Assembly: GCA_003003925.1 (NCBI GenBank)
Contig: PVWP01000004.1
Coordinates: 62,001-126,000 of the forward strand
Length of the DNA: 64,000 bases
From: Aphanothece cf. minutissima CCALA 015
Lineage (GTDB): Bacteria; Cyanobacteriota; Cyanobacteriia; PCC-6307; Cyanobiaceae
Reading direction: 5' to 3'
The position numbers were made by a program, and so were the translations under genes. The notes under the pieces are model-generated. The model did not search any database. It was not told where the DNA came from and worked only from the letters and a program-made list of their open reading frames with translations. This document shows, one piece after another, positions 8,205-18,875 of the stretch; positions within the stretch are counted from its first letter, which is position 1, and the number at the start of each line of letters is the position of its first letter.

Positions 8205-9218
8205 TCAGCCGGGGGGCCATCCAGCACCGAGCAGGGCCAGGGCCGGCAGGGTGAGCAGGAGCCACAGCAGCTCCAGCCGATCGCCCAGGGTCAGGATCCG
8301 CTCCACTCCGGCCCGGTCGGGGGGGCGGCCCGCTGCGGCCAGGATCGGCTTGATGCGCACCCCGTCGGCGTAGGCGTTGGCCCCGCCCAGGCGCACCCCG
8401 GCGGCGTGGGCGAAAGCCGCCTCCGAGACGCCGGCGTTGGGGGAGGGGTCAGGGGCCCCATCCCGCAGGGCCGCCCGCAGCCAGGGCAGCGTCTGCCCGG
8501 GTCGGCCCGCCGCCAGGGGCAGGCTCAGGGCCACCAGCCGGGTGGGGAGCCAGGTGAGCAGGTCGTCGAGGCGGGCACCGGCGGTGCCCAGCCAGCGCAG
8601 GCGCCCGTGGCGGTAGCCCAGCATCGAGTCCAGGGTGCTGGCGGCCTTGAAACCCCAGGCCAGGGCGAGGGGGCCCGGCAGGGGTGACGCAGGCGGGGCC
8701 GACCCCAGCGACAGCAGCGCCGCCCCGGCCAGCATCCAGAACAGCGGGGCGAACAGGCCGTCGACGGCGTTTTCGGCGGCGGTCTCGGCGGCGGCGCGCA
8801 GGATCTCCGCCTCCGGCAGGTGGCTCACCTGGCGACCCACGATCCGGGCCAGGCGGGCCCGGGCCAGGGGCAGGTCGGGCAGGGCCACCAGCACGGCCCG
8901 CACCGCCCGCCCCAGGCTGCCCCCCGCCAGGGCACTGGCCAGGCCCAGCACCAGCAGGGGCACCCCGACGGCAGGGATCCGCCGGGCGAGGACCTCCAGG
9001 CCCCAGCCCGCCAGGCCGCTGGCGCCCACCACCAGCAGGGTGAGCAGCAGACCCCCCAGCCGCAGGCGTCGGGGGGCGTCGCCGGCCCAGGCCTCCACCG
9101 CCCGGCGCAGGCCGGTGATGGCGGCGCCCATCACCTGGACGGGGTGCGGCGACCAGAGGGGGTCCCCCAGCAGCCGGTCGAGCCCGCAGGCGAGCAGCAC
9201 AAGCAGGGCGAGGCTCAA
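8205..9218 (-). CDS. cbiB: Adenosylcobinamide-phosphate synthase CbiB/CobD
   Basis: This 337-residue membrane protein starts LALLVLLACGLDRLLGDP, the CbiB opening, then has SPHPVQVMGAAI, IVGRQVSHL, AETAAENAVDGLFAPLFW and KAASTLDSMLGYRH. It joins aminopropanol phosphate to adenosylcobyric acid in cobamide synthesis. No ATG fits the conserved N terminus. A TTG at 9218 overlaps the upstream gene's stop (TTGA), gives the right length and is chosen. It is translationally coupled to the upstream MFS-like gene. Picocyanobacteria make pseudocobalamin, so the product may carry a different linker or base. Confidence 0.9.
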   Translation of the reverse strand: MSLALLVLLACGLDRLLGDPLWSPHPVQVMGAAITGLRRAVEAWAGDAPRRLRLGGLLLTLLVVGASGLAGWGLEVLARRIPAVGVPLLVLGLASALAGGSLGRAVRAVLVALPDLPLARARLARIVGRQVSHLPEAEILRAAAETAAENAVDGLFAPLFWMLAGAALLSLGSAPPASPLPGPLALAWGFKAASTLDSMLGYRHGRLRWLGTAGARLDDLLTWLPTRLVALSLPLAAGRPGQTLPWLRAALRDGAPDPSPNAGVSEAAFAHAAGVRLGGANAYADGVRIKPILAAAGRPPDRAGVERILTLGDRLELLWLLLTLPALALLGAGWPPG

Positions 9219-10291
9219 GGCCGGCGGCGCTGCAGCAGGGGCAGCAGCACACCCGCCCCCAGGAAGGCCGCCAGCTGGATCGGCAGGCTGCCGCCCAGGC
9301 CGATCAGCTGGGCGATCAGGCCCATCCCCAGACTGCCGGCCAGGCCCCCCAGGGCCGAGGACCGCTCCAGGACGCTCCAGTTCTGCTGCAGGTCGCCGGC
9401 CGGATCGACGCCGAGGGCCAGGCGGGCATCGGCCACGGCGGCCAGCAGGCCGAAGGGCACGAACAGCAGCACGGCCCCCCAGCCACCGACGAACTGGGTC
9501 GCCAGCAGCAGGGCGGCCATCAGCAGGTAGGGCAGGCGCGGCGGCAGCCGCAGGCCCCAGGCTTCGGCGCCGGTCCGCCCCAGGCCGTAGGCCGTCAGCA
9601 GCAGGCCGAAATCGAAGCAGCTGCCCGCCGCCTGCTGACGTACCCACAGAGGCAGCAGGGCGAACAGGCCGCCGAGCAGCAACCCCTGCAGCACCCCGCC
9701 CGGCTCCAGGCGCCAGGGCGGCGGATCCGCCGCTGCCGTTGCCGCCGCCACCGCCGCCGCATCACCCTGGCCCTGCTCCATCCGGTGGCGGCTGGCCCGC
9801 AGGGCCCCGACCAGCGGCGCCAAAGGGAGCAGCAGCACCAGGGCGCTGCCGAACTGGAGCAGGGCCTTGCCGATGGGAAACAGCAGGGCCGTGAGCAGGC
9901 TGCCCGCCAGGCGGCCCGCCTCGGCTCCCGCCCGCAGCTCGCCGATCGGCACCCCCCAGTGGCCATGGAGCCGGCGTTGCAGCGGGTCCTGGGCCAGGCG
10001 CAGGCCCACCGCCAGCAGGGCGATGCCGAGCAGGGGGGCCAGGACGGAGGTGCCCGGCCCACCGGCGGCCACCGCCAGCAGCAGCAGCAGGCTGAGCAGC
10101 TGGAGCAGGTAGCCGGGTCGGATCCGCTGGGGCAGGGGCAGCAGCAGCGGCAGGGTGGCGAGGGCCGGCAGCACCCCGTTCACCAGCGGCGACGGGGTGA
10201 GGCCGCTGAGCAGCCAGGCGGTGGCGCCGATGGCCAGGGTGCCGCTGGCCTGGCCGCTGCTCCAGGCGAGGGTCAGCAGGCGCCGCTGCAT
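9215..10291 (-). CDS. MFS-like multi-pass membrane protein
   Basis: This 358-residue protein from the ATG at 10291 has about ten to twelve hydrophobic segments and a central cytoplasmic loop rich in alanine, glutamine and proline (about 185-215). Its layout of two six-helix halves suggests a major-facilitator carrier. No substrate-defining motif is visible and I do not recognise a named subfamily. It lies 10 bases downstream of ilvC and overlaps cbiB by four bases, so it may be co-transcribed with both. A link to cobamide or corrinoid transport would be inference from position only. Confidence 0.6.
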   Translation of the reverse strand: MQRRLLTLAWSSGQASGTLAIGATAWLLSGLTPSPLVNGVLPALATLPLLLPLPQRIRPGYLLQLLSLLLLLAVAAGGPGTSVLAPLLGIALLAVGLRLAQDPLQRRLHGHWGVPIGELRAGAEAGRLAGSLLTALLFPIGKALLQFGSALVLLLPLAPLVGALRASRHRMEQGQGDAAAVAAATAAADPPPWRLEPGGVLQGLLLGGLFALLPLWVRQQAAGSCFDFGLLLTAYGLGRTGAEAWGLRLPPRLPYLLMAALLLATQFVGGWGAVLLFVPFGLLAAVADARLALGVDPAGDLQQNWSVLERSSALGGLAGSLGMGLIAQLIGLGGSLPIQLAAFLGAGVLLPLLQRRRP

Positions 10292-10301
10292 GGGCTGGGG
10301 A

Positions 10302-11327
<1,026 letters not shown>

Positions 11328-11372
11328 TTAGGTGTGCGTCCGCGCGGGCCCCTGGCGTCCTCGCCCGGCGAC

Positions 11373-11984
11373 TCAGCCGCCGGAGGCCTCCGAGGGGTGG
11401 GCGATCACCCGGTCGATCAGCCCGTAATCCTTGGCTTCGGCGGCGCTGAGGAAGTAGTCGCGGTCGGTGTCCTTGGTGACCTTCTCCAGGGACTGGCCGC
11501 ACATCCCGGCCAGGGACTGGTTGAGCATGTCCTTGATGCGCAGGATCTCCCGCGCCTCGATCTCGATGTCGCTGGCCTGGCGCTGGCTGGTGCCGCCCAG
11601 GGGCTGGTGGATCATGATCCGGCTGTGGGGCAGGGCCAGCCGCTTGCCCTTGGTGCCGGCCGCCAGCAGGAAGGCGCCCATGGAGGCCGCCAACCCGACG
11701 CAGATCGTCACCACGTCGGATTTGACGTACTGCATGGTGTCGTAGATCGCCAGGCCGGCGGTCACCGAGCCACCCGGCGAGTTGATGTAGAGGTAGATCG
11801 GCTTGGAGCTGTCATCGGAGTCGAGGTACAGCATCTGGGCCACCAGGCTGTTGGCGATCCCGTCGGTCACCTCCTGGCCGAGGAACAGGATCCGCTCCAC
11901 CCCGAGGCGGGTGTAGATGTCGACCCAGCGCTCGTACTGGCTGCCGGGGAGGCGGTAGGGAACGCTGGGGGTGCCGATGGGCAT
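11373..11984 (-). CDS. clpP3: ATP-dependent Clp protease proteolytic subunit (ClpP3-type, active)
   Basis: This 203-residue ClpP has [19 protein letters not shown], the catalytic serine in [14 protein letters not shown], the catalytic histidine in [11 protein letters not shown] and the catalytic aspartate region [19 protein letters not shown]. It lies 75 bases downstream of clpR on the same strand. In Synechococcus elongatus the clpR-clpP3 operon encodes the mixed ClpP3/R ring used with ClpC in essential protein turnover; the gene symbol here follows that order. The ring would sit in the cytosol. Confidence 0.92.
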   Translation of the reverse strand: MPIGTPSVPYRLPGSQYERWVDIYTRLGVERILFLGQEVTDGIANSLVAQMLYLDSDDSSKPIYLYINSPGGSVTAGLAIYDTMQYVKSDVVTICVGLAASMGAFLLAAGTKGKRLALPHSRIMIHQPLGGTSQRQASDIEIEAREILRIKDMLNQSLAGMCGQSLEKVTKDTDRDYFLSAAEAKDYGLIDRVIAHPSEASGG

Positions 11985-12059
11985 GGCGGGAAGGCTCCCG
12001 TTCGGAGCCGGAGAGAGTGAGGAGGTGGAGAGGGGTGGCCGGTGGCCGGGGGTCGGTGC

Positions 12060-12731
12060 TCAGCCCACTGGGGCGGCCGTCGGCAGCTCCTTGCGGCTGG
12101 TCAGCACCCGGTCGATCAGGCCGTAGGCCATGGCCTCCTCGGCGGTGAGGTAGGTCATGCGGTCGGAGTCGCGGGAGAGCTCGTCGATGCTCTTGCCCGT
12201 GTTCTCCGAGAGGATCTCCAGCATGCTGTGCTTGTTGTGCAGCACTTCCTTGGCCCGGATCTGGATGTCGCTGGCCTGGCCGCGGGCACCGGAGCGGGGC
12301 TGGTGCAGCACGATCGAGGCGTGGGGCAGGGCGGCCCGCTGGCCCTTGGTGCCGGCCGAAAGGATCATGGCGGCGGTGCCCATGGCCTGGCCGATGCAGA
12401 TGGTGTGCACGGGCGGCTTGACGTAGCGCAGGGTGTCGCAGATGGCGAAGGCTTCGGTCTCGAAGCCGATCGCATCGCCCGAGTACCAGCTGGTGCCGGT
12501 GGAGTTGATGTAGAAGAAGATCGGCTTCTCCGGGTTGTCGAACTCCAGGTAGAGCAGCTGGGCAATGATCAGCTCGGTGACGTCGATGCCCATCTGGCGC
12601 TTGGCGTCGTCGTCGGAGAAGAGGGGCAGCCCCAGATAGACGATCCGCTCCTTGAGCAGCAGGGACGGCAGATCCGGCGGCGGTGTGCGCATCACCGCGG
12701 AATCGCCGTAATAGGGGGCCGACACCGTCAT
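12060..12731 (-). CDS. clpR: ClpR, inactive ClpP-like subunit
   Basis: This 223-residue ClpP homologue lacks the nucleophile. The block equivalent to GLAASMGA reads GQAMGTAA, with glycine where the catalytic serine should be, and the normally invariant SPGGS reads STGTS. A histidine is still present in IVLHQPRSG. Cyanobacterial ClpR is a non-proteolytic partner that forms a mixed heptamer with ClpP3. Upstream of clpP3 it matches the known clpR-clpP3 order. The N terminus (MTVSAPYYGDSAVMRTPPP) is longer than in ClpP, as usual for ClpR. Confidence 0.9.
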   Translation of the reverse strand: MTVSAPYYGDSAVMRTPPPDLPSLLLKERIVYLGLPLFSDDDAKRQMGIDVTELIIAQLLYLEFDNPEKPIFFYINSTGTSWYSGDAIGFETEAFAICDTLRYVKPPVHTICIGQAMGTAAMILSAGTKGQRAALPHASIVLHQPRSGARGQASDIQIRAKEVLHNKHSMLEILSENTGKSIDELSRDSDRMTYLTAEEAMAYGLIDRVLTSRKELPTAAPVG

Positions 12732-12762
12732 CCGCGCTCACCAGCAGTCGTGAGGCAGGAGC

Positions 12763-13926
12763 CTAGCCGGGGCCAGGAGGCTGGTGCTCCTGCAGGGCGA
12801 CGGGTTTCCCGCCCTGCTTGTCGGCAGCCCGGCCGTTGCCCCGTTCAGCGGGCCGTTCGGGGCTGCGGTCGCAGCGGGCGAAGACCATGCGGCCGGTGGG
12901 GGTCTGCAGGGCGCCGGTGACGGTGACAGGCAGCCGCTCGCCGATGCGGCGCCGGGCATCCTCCACCACCACCATGGTGCCGTCCTCCAGGTAGCCGACG
13001 CCCTGGTCGGCCTCCTTGCCTTCGCGCACGATCTTGAGCTGCAGGCCATCGCCCGGTTGCACCTCGGGCCGCAGGGCGATGACCAGTTCGCTGAGGTTCA
13101 GCACCCGCAGCTCCTGCACCTGGGCCACCTGGGCCAGGTTGAAGTCGGCGGTGAGCAGGGTGCCGCCGGTGTCGGCGGTGAGCTTGAGCAGTTTGTCGTC
13201 GGCGCCGTTGCCGCTGTAGCGGGTGCTGTTGATCACCAGGCGGCGGCCGTAGTTCTCCCGCAGCTCGGTGAGCAGCTTCAGGCCCCGCCGCCCCTTGGCC
13301 CGCTTTTCACCGTTGGAGGAGTCGGCCAGGGCCTGGAGCTCGTCGATCACGGCCTGGGCGACGATCACCTGGCCCTCCAGGAGCCCGGAGGCCAGCAGGC
13401 CGCGGATGCGCCCGTCGATGATGACGCTGGTGTCGAGGATCTTGGCGGTCGCGGGCAGCAGCACCCCGTCGGCCACCAGCAGGGCCTCGGTGCTGGCCGG
13501 GTTGAACAGGCGCAGCAGGGTACGGCCGTGCACCTCCGCCAGGTTGTACCCCAGCACCCCGAAGAAGACGTTGCTGAGCACCGCCGCCAGCGGCTTGACC
13601 AGCACCACCTCCCAGGGCAGGGGCAGCAGCAGGATCGGCGCCAGCAGCAGGTTGGCCACCAGCAGGCCCAGGATCAGTCCCACCGCCCGGCTGATCAGCA
13701 GGTCGGTGGGCATGCTGCGCACCTGGGCCATCAGGCGCCGCCGCAGCTGCTGGAAGAAGATGCCGGCGATCAGGCCGAAGAAGGCGCCGAAGCCCCCCAT
13801 CACCGAACGCAGGCCTTCCTGGTTGGTCACCTCCAGCAGCAGCTGTTCCGGCAGCAGGTCAACCCCGAGCCAGCCGGTGGCTGCCCCTGAGATCAGGAAC
13901 AGCAGCAAGATGAGGGTGTCCACCAT
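12763..13926 (-). CDS. PIN/TRAM domain membrane protein (YacL-like)
   Basis: This 387-residue protein has four membrane segments in the first 140 residues, a PIN nuclease-like domain from about 165 (ILDTSVIIDGRI with acidic residues, then VIDELQALAD and LLTADFNLAQ) and a TRAM domain (about 285-350). This layout matches Bacillus YacL and its cyanobacterial relatives, predicted membrane-tethered RNA-binding or RNA-cleaving proteins. The acidic residues expected of an active PIN site appear present. The last 40 residues are a charged, proline-rich tail. It sits 31 bases upstream of clpR, and its 5' end faces hemW. Confidence 0.85.
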   Translation of the reverse strand: MVDTLILLLFLISGAATGWLGVDLLPEQLLLEVTNQEGLRSVMGGFGAFFGLIAGIFFQQLRRRLMAQVRSMPTDLLISRAVGLILGLLVANLLLAPILLLPLPWEVVLVKPLAAVLSNVFFGVLGYNLAEVHGRTLLRLFNPASTEALLVADGVLLPATAKILDTSVIIDGRIRGLLASGLLEGQVIVAQAVIDELQALADSSNGEKRAKGRRGLKLLTELRENYGRRLVINSTRYSGNGADDKLLKLTADTGGTLLTADFNLAQVAQVQELRVLNLSELVIALRPEVQPGDGLQLKIVREGKEADQGVGYLEDGTMVVVEDARRRIGERLPVTVTGALQTPTGRMVFARCDRSPERPAERGNGRAADKQGGKPVALQEHQPPGPG

Positions 13927-14019
13927 GCTTCGAAGTCCCGACGCCTCGGCCGCCCGGCAGGTATGGAAAGAAGCTTGGCCGATCTTCCGCCGTTTGGGTC
14001 CCAGGGATTACCGCCCGTG

Positions 14020-15258
14020 ATGGATCCCCGATCCGCCTACGTCCACATTCCCTTCTGCCACCGGCGCTGCTTCTACTGCGATTTCCCGGTGGTGCCCCTG
14101 GGGGACCGGGCCGACGGGGCCTCCTCCGGCTCCATCGCCGCCTACCTGCCCCTGCTGCACCGGGAGATCGCCAGCTCCCCGGCCGGCCCGCCCCTGGCGA
14201 CCGTCTACCTCGGGGGCGGTACCCCCTCGATGCTGACCGGCGCCCAGGTGGCCGGCATCCTGGAGGCGCTGGAGTGTCGCTATGGGCTGGCCCCGGGGGC
14301 GGAGCTGACCCTGGAGCTGGATCCGGCCAGCTTCGATCAGGACCGCCTGGCGGACTACCTGGCCGCCGGCATCAACCGGGTCAGCCTGGGGGGCCAGAGC
14401 TTCGATGACCGGGTGCTGGCGGACCTGGGCCGGCGCCACCGCGGGGCCGACCTGCGGGAGGCGGCCGGCTGGCTGCGCCAGGCCCGCCGCCGGGGGCATC
14501 TGGCCAGCTGGAGCCTGGACCTGATCCAGGGGCTGCCCCGCCAGGGCCTGGCCCACTGGGACGGCCAGCTGGCCGAGGCCATCGCCCTGGAGCCCCCCCA
14601 TCTGTCGGTGTACGACCTGAGCATCGAGCCGGGCACCGTCTTCGAGCGGCGCCTGGCCCTGGGGCAGCTCGAGCTGCCGCCGGAGGATCTGGCCGCCGAC
14701 CTGATGGACCTGACCTGGAGCCGGCTCAGCGCCGCTGGCTTCGGCCACTACGAGGTGTCCAATTACGCCCTGCCCGGTCACGCCTCACGCCACAACCGCG
14801 TCTACTGGAGCGGTGCCGGCTGGTGGGGGTTCGGCATGGGCGCCACCGGCGCTCCCCGCGGTCGCCGCCGGGCCCATCCCCGCACCCGGGCCGGCTACGC
14901 CGAGGCGGTCGGCGCCGGGGAAGGCGGCGTGGCGGAGCGAGGCGTGGAGACGGGGGGCGAGGAGGGGGAGGGCATGCCCTTCGACGAGCGCCTGATGGTG
15001 GGCCTGCGCTGCCGCGAAGGAGTGAACCTGGAGCGGCTCGCCCGGCAGGAGCGCCTGGCGCCCGCGCTCCTCGACGGGCTGCGGGCGCGGCTCGGGGACT
15101 ATGAGCGGCGCGGCCTGCTGCGCGTCGAGGGGCCCCGCTGGCGGCTGGCGGATCCGCAGGGGCTGGCCCTCAGCAATGGGGTGCTGCGGGAGATGCTGGC
15201 CTGGTGGCAGGAGCTGGAACAGACCTCGCCCCGGGGGCAGCCGGCCCCTGCTCCCTGA
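14020..15258 (+). CDS. hemW: HemW-like radical SAM heme chaperone
   Basis: This 412-residue protein opens [18 protein letters not shown], containing the CxxxCxxC cluster motif of radical SAM enzymes. It continues with [42 protein letters not shown] and [12 protein letters not shown], all typical of HemW (formerly called a HemN-like oxygen-independent coproporphyrinogen oxidase). HemW binds heme and passes it to target proteins; it lacks the extra cysteine of true HemN. A glycine/glutamate-rich stretch (about 290-325) is a variable insert. The ATG at 14020 directly precedes the conserved start. The 3' end overlaps convergent panB by 89 bases. Confidence 0.88.
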   Translation: MDPRSAYVHIPFCHRRCFYCDFPVVPLGDRADGASSGSIAAYLPLLHREIASSPAGPPLATVYLGGGTPSMLTGAQVAGILEALECRYGLAPGAELTLELDPASFDQDRLADYLAAGINRVSLGGQSFDDRVLADLGRRHRGADLREAAGWLRQARRRGHLASWSLDLIQGLPRQGLAHWDGQLAEAIALEPPHLSVYDLSIEPGTVFERRLALGQLELPPEDLAADLMDLTWSRLSAAGFGHYEVSNYALPGHASRHNRVYWSGAGWWGFGMGATGAPRGRRRAHPRTRAGYAEAVGAGEGGVAERGVETGGEEGEGMPFDERLMVGLRCREGVNLERLARQERLAPALLDGLRARLGDYERRGLLRVEGPRWRLADPQGLALSNGVLREMLAWWQELEQTSPRGQPAPAP

Positions 15259-16018
15259 CCCAGCGGCCCAGGACCTCCACCGCCAGGGCCCGGCCCTGCA
15301 TCAGCGGCGGGCTGAAGGGGGGCTGGCGGGTGGTGAGTCCCAGCAGGTCGGCCGTCACCCGCACCTGGCCGTCGCAGCCGTCGCCGGCGCCGATGCCGAT
15401 CACCGGCACCGCCAGGGCGCCGCTCAGCTCCGCGGCCAGCTCCGCCGGCACGTGCTCGAGCACCAGGGCGAAGCAGCCGGCCTCCTGCAGGGCCCGGGCC
15501 CGCCGCCGCAGCCGCTCCTGGCTGACCGGATCGCCGGCCTGGCGCCGGTAGCCCAGCTGATGCACCGACTGGGGGGTCAGCCCCAGGTGGCCCATGACCG
15601 GGATCCCGCTGCGCACCATCCGGTCGATCACGGCCAGGGTCTCGGGTTCGGCACCCTCCAGCTTGACCGCCACCGCGGGCGTCTCCTTCAGCACCCGGCC
15701 CGCCGCCGCCACGGCCGCATCGGCGCCGCACTGGTAGCTGAGGAAGGGGAGGTCGCAGATCAGCAGGGGCGGATCCTGGGGCGCCGCCGCCGCCAGCCCC
15801 CGGCCGGCGGCGCGGCAGTGGTGGAGCATCTCCTCGAGGGTCACCGGCAGGGTGGTGGCGTGGCCGAGCACCACCATGGCCAGGGAGTCGCCCACCAGCA
15901 CCGCATCCACCCCGGCCCCGGCCACCACGGCGGCGGAGAGGGCGTCCCAGGCGGTGAGCACGGTGATCGGCAGGCCCGCCTGCTTGCGCCGTGTCAGATC
16001 AGCGGGTCGCAGGGGCAC
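15170..16018 (-). CDS. panB: 3-methyl-2-oxobutanoate hydroxymethyltransferase
   Basis: This 282-residue PanB starts at the GTG at 16018. It has [26 protein letters not shown] (metal-binding Asp), [28 protein letters not shown] and [14 protein letters not shown], all PanB hallmarks. It adds a hydroxymethyl group from methylene-tetrahydrofolate to ketoisovalerate, the first step of pantothenate synthesis. An ATG at 16069 would extend the gene into the SRP RNA gene on the other strand and is not favoured. The C-terminal 30 residues are proline/alanine-rich and overlap hemW antisense, an unusual but clean convergent overlap. Confidence 0.93.
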   Translation of the reverse strand: MPLRPADLTRRKQAGLPITVLTAWDALSAAVVAGAGVDAVLVGDSLAMVVLGHATTLPVTLEEMLHHCRAAGRGLAAAAPQDPPLLICDLPFLSYQCGADAAVAAAGRVLKETPAVAVKLEGAEPETLAVIDRMVRSGIPVMGHLGLTPQSVHQLGYRRQAGDPVSQERLRRRARALQEAGCFALVLEHVPAELAAELSGALAVPVIGIGAGDGCDGQVRVTADLLGLTTRQPPFSPPLMQGRALAVEVLGRWVREQGPAAPGARSVPAPATRPASPAAPHC

Positions 16019-16051
16019 GGCACGGGGTTCGCAGGGGGCATTGCTAGCATC

Positions 16052-16150
16052 GACCCGACTCGGACCCACGCGGCTCTGACGCCCAAATCTGGTCAGGACC
16101 GGAAGGGAGCAGCCACACGGGATGCTCAGGGCAGGCGTGGATTCCGGGTC
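16052..16150 (+). ncRNA. ffs: Signal recognition particle RNA (4.5S-type)
   Basis: The core GGTCAGGACCGGAAGGGAGC followed by AGCC is the conserved Ffh-binding apical loop of small bacterial SRP RNA. The flanks pair into one long hairpin: GACCCG near the 5' end with CGGGTC near the 3' end, and CCACGC with GCGTGG. The total is about 99 bases, normal for this class. Ends are set from the pairing and could shift by a few bases. It lies between panB and ftsZ, both on the other strand. Confidence 0.93.
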
Positions 16151-16222
16151 ACCCTCTTCAAATGACCCCCTTCAAGCCGCGCTGAACCATTGCGCTGATC
16201 GGTTCCGGGGCCCGCTGGTGGC

Positions 16223-17311
16223 TCAGTCGACCCGGTTCTGGCGGTTGATCAGGAAGGGCGGGATCATGGCTCCCCGCTCCTCCGGCGTGTGGGTGAGGGT
16301 GTCGGCGAAGCTGGCGGCGGGACGCTCCGGCCGGTAGTGACCGCCGCTCTGGAAGCCGGTGGCGATCACCGTGACGTGGATCTCCCCCTCCAGGGATTCG
16401 TCCACCACAGCCCCCACGATGATGTTGGCGTCGGGATCGACCACGTCGTAGATCACCTCCGATGCGGTGGTCATGTCCTCCAGGGTCATGTCCTTGCCGC
16501 CGCTGATGTTGATGACGCAGCCGTTGGCCCCGTCGATGCGGGCCGACTCCAGCAGGGGGCTGCTCATGGCGGCCTGGGCCGCCTCGATGGCCCGGGAACG
16601 GCCGGAGCCCACGCCGATGCCCAGCAGGGCGGTGCCGGCATCGGCCATCACCGAGCGGATGTCGGCGAAGTCGACGTTCACCAGACCGGGCCTGGTGATG
16701 ATGTCGGTGATGCCCTTGACGCCCATCCGCAGCACATCGTCGGCGGCGCGGAAGGCCTCCTGGAGCGGCGCGCCGGCGATGGCGTCCCGCAGGCGGTCGT
16801 TGGGAATGATGATCAGGGTGTCGACATGCTCGGCCAGGCGGGCGATGCCTTCCTCCGCCTGGCGCAGCCGCTTGCGGCCCTCGAAGCCGAAGGGTTTGGT
16901 GACGATGCCCACGGTGAGGGCGCCGCACTCCTTGGCCACCTCGGCCACGATCGGCGCCGCCCCGGTGCCGGTGCCGCCGCCCATGCCGGCGGCGATGAAG
17001 ACCAGGTCGGCCCCCTCCAGGGACTGCTGCAGGTCGGCCCGGGACTCCTCGGCCGCCTTCTGGCCGATCACCGGGTTGCCGCCGGCCCCCAGGCCCCGGG
17101 TGAGCTTCTGGCCCAGCTGGATGCGCTGGCCCGCCGCCGACTGCAGCAGGGCCTGGGCGTCGGTGTTGAGCACCCGGTAGCCCACCCCGTTGAGGTCGGT
17201 GGCGATCATCCGGTTGACCGCGTTGCTGCCGCCTCCCCCCACGCCGATCACCTCGATCCGGGCCGACTGGCTCGGGACGATCCCGTTGCTGCTGGGCGAG
17301 ATCTGGCTCAT
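16223..17311 (-). CDS. ftsZ: Cell division protein FtsZ
   Basis: This 362-residue tubulin-like GTPase has [18 protein letters not shown], the [15 protein letters not shown]-binding loop, [10 protein letters not shown] and [10 protein letters not shown] (T7 loop). The short C-terminal tail [13 protein letters not shown] fits the conserved membrane-anchor-binding peptide. FtsZ polymerises into the division ring. I chose the ATG at 17311 because AGGAG lies nine bases upstream; an in-frame ATG at 17413 would add 34 poorly conserved residues without a visible ribosome-binding site. It is the last gene of the minus-strand block miaB-ddl-membrane protein-ftsQ-ftsZ. Confidence 0.96.
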   Translation of the reverse strand: MSQISPSSNGIVPSQSARIEVIGVGGGGSNAVNRMIATDLNGVGYRVLNTDAQALLQSAAGQRIQLGQKLTRGLGAGGNPVIGQKAAEESRADLQQSLEGADLVFIAAGMGGGTGTGAAPIVAEVAKECGALTVGIVTKPFGFEGRKRLRQAEEGIARLAEHVDTLIIIPNDRLRDAIAGAPLQEAFRAADDVLRMGVKGITDIITRPGLVNVDFADIRSVMADAGTALLGIGVGSGRSRAIEAAQAAMSSPLLESARIDGANGCVINISGGKDMTLEDMTTASEVIYDVVDPDANIIVGAVVDESLEGEIHVTVIATGFQSGGHYRPERPAASFADTLTHTPEERGAMIPPFLINRQNRVD

Positions 17312-17538
17312 CGCGTGGGGCTCCTGCGGGGACGAAAGATCGACGTGGTAAGGGCGGTCCTGATCGCGCGACATCGCGGGAGGGGGAGTGTGGCCGTTGA
17401 TCTGCGGCTGCATTATGTCGGTGGCCAGCTCAGCCAGAGTTGCCGATAGATCACATTGGACCGAATCTCAGCAGGGCGCAACGGCCTGTGAGGATTGTCT
17501 GGCGGCGTTTCGGGCTGCCGCCGGCTCCAGCGGCGGTC

Positions 17539-18468
17539 TCACTGGGTGCCGGCGGGAGCCGGGCGTGGCGCCTCGGCGGCGGCTCCGGCGGGACGGGGCG
17601 CCGGGGGAGCGGGAGGCGCCGGCCGGGCCGCTGAACCGCTCGCCCCCCGGGCCCCCAGGCTGAGCTCCGGCTGCTCCGGGTCGGTCAGGTCGATCAGCTG
17701 GGGCCGGGCACCCTTCATGGTGGCCGGCAGGGTGCGGCTGAGGTGGGCGACCACCTCGAGTCGCCGGGGCAGCCGGGCGTCCGGGGGGCCCAGCCGCACC
17801 CGGCCCAGCTGGGTGGTGCTGAGCCAGAGGCTGCCGTCCGGCTCGAAGCGGATCTCCTTCAGGCCGGGGCCGAGCACCTCCCGTTCCTTGAGCACCTGGG
17901 CCAGCACGGCCCGGTGGCGGGCGTTCCAGCCGACCACCAGCAGGGACAGGTCCCCCTGGCTGCGGATGCCCATGTGCTGGCGGATGCTGATCCAGTTGCC
18001 GAGGCCGTCGACGAAGCCCATCTCCGGGCCGCGGTCGGTGCGCCGCACCGCACGGGCCACCGCCTCCCGGTCCTTCAGCTCCACCCGCAGCCGCGGCGGC
18101 AGCATCAGCCGGCTCACCTTCACCTGCTCCACCGGCAGGGCCCCCATCAGGTCACTGGCCACCAGACGGGGCTGGAGGCCCATCAGGGGCTGGGGAAAGC
18201 GCAGGCCCGCCGCCGCGATCACCTGGTCGCGGCTGACCACGGCGCTGCCGAGCACCTCCACCTGGTTCGGTGCCCGCAGGGTCCAGCCCTGCCGCAGCAG
18301 CAGGTAGCCCAGGCCGACGGACATGCCGCTGAAGACCAGGATCCGCCACAGCTGGCGCAGCCGCTCGCTGCGGCGCTGACGGCGCAGTTCCTTGCGGCGC
18401 AGGACCCCCGGCGGCAGCGGCGCTCCCGGCGAGGGGGGGGCTCCCCGCGAAGAGGGGATCCGCTTCAC
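17539..18468 (-). CDS. ftsQ: Cell division protein FtsQ
   Basis: This 309-residue protein has a basic cytoplasmic N terminus (to about 40), one membrane segment (about 43-60) and a POTRA-like domain starting NQVEVLGSAVVSRDQVIAAAG. An FtsQ beta domain and a proline/alanine-rich tail (from about 280) follow. FtsQ anchors the divisome in the periplasm. The start is a GTG at 18468 that overlaps the stop of the upstream gene as GTGA, which points to translational coupling. The ddl-ftsQ-ftsZ order fits a reduced dcw cluster. Confidence 0.85.
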   Translation of the reverse strand: MKRIPSSRGAPPSPGAPLPPGVLRRKELRRQRRSERLRQLWRILVFSGMSVGLGYLLLRQGWTLRAPNQVEVLGSAVVSRDQVIAAAGLRFPQPLMGLQPRLVASDLMGALPVEQVKVSRLMLPPRLRVELKDREAVARAVRRTDRGPEMGFVDGLGNWISIRQHMGIRSQGDLSLLVVGWNARHRAVLAQVLKEREVLGPGLKEIRFEPDGSLWLSTTQLGRVRLGPPDARLPRRLEVVAHLSRTLPATMKGARPQLIDLTDPEQPELSLGARGASGSAARPAPPAPPAPRPAGAAAEAPRPAPAGTQ

Positions 18469-18875
18469 AGCTCGCAGCGGGAGCGGGCCATGAGTTCATC
18501 CATCCAGGTGCGCGCCCGGCGGGCATCGGAGAAGGGCAGCTCCTCCTGCTGGCCGCCCCCCACCAGCCGCAGGCGGCAGGCCCCTTCGCTCTCCTCGGTC
18601 AGGGGGGCCTCCCCGGAGCTGAGGGAGAGCAGCTCGACCATTTCCAGCTGCTTGATGGTGAAGCGTCCCACCGGCTGAAAGCTGCCGGCCACGAACTTGC
18701 TCCAGCTCAGCTCCCCGTCGACGAGCCGGGCGGCCCCGCAGCCGTCCAGCTTGGCAAGCTCGGCGCCGCTGGCCCAGTCGCGGAACAGCTGCTGGCGCCG
18801 CCGCTCGACCCAGCCGAGGGCCACCAGGAGCACGAAGGCGCCCAGCAGGGGCAGCCAGAGCAGGCCATGGATCAC
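18465..18875 (-). CDS. Single-pass membrane protein between ddl and ftsQ
   Basis: This 136-residue protein starts at a GTG at 18875 that overlaps the ddl stop (GTGA), and its own stop overlaps the ftsQ GTG in the same way. It begins [22 protein letters not shown] (split here only by its membrane segment), a single helix near residues 4-22. A basic linker and a soluble domain with [19 protein letters not shown] and a [13 protein letters not shown] stretch follow. I do not recognise a named family; similar genes occupy this place in related cyanobacteria as far as I recall. Double overlap with ddl and ftsQ suggests an envelope or division-related role. Confidence 0.65.
   Translation of the reverse strand: MIHGLLWLPLLGAFVLLVALGWVERRRQQLFRDWASGAELAKLDGCGAARLVDGELSWSKFVAGSFQPVGRFTIKQLEMVELLSLSSGEAPLTEESEGACRLRLVGGGQQEELPFSDARRARTWMDELMARSRCEL

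Noticed and set aside
16019..16069. Longer panB start at an ATG at 16069
   Set aside because: It would overlap the SRP RNA on the other strand, and the added residues do not match PanB proteins. The GTG at 16018 gives the usual length.
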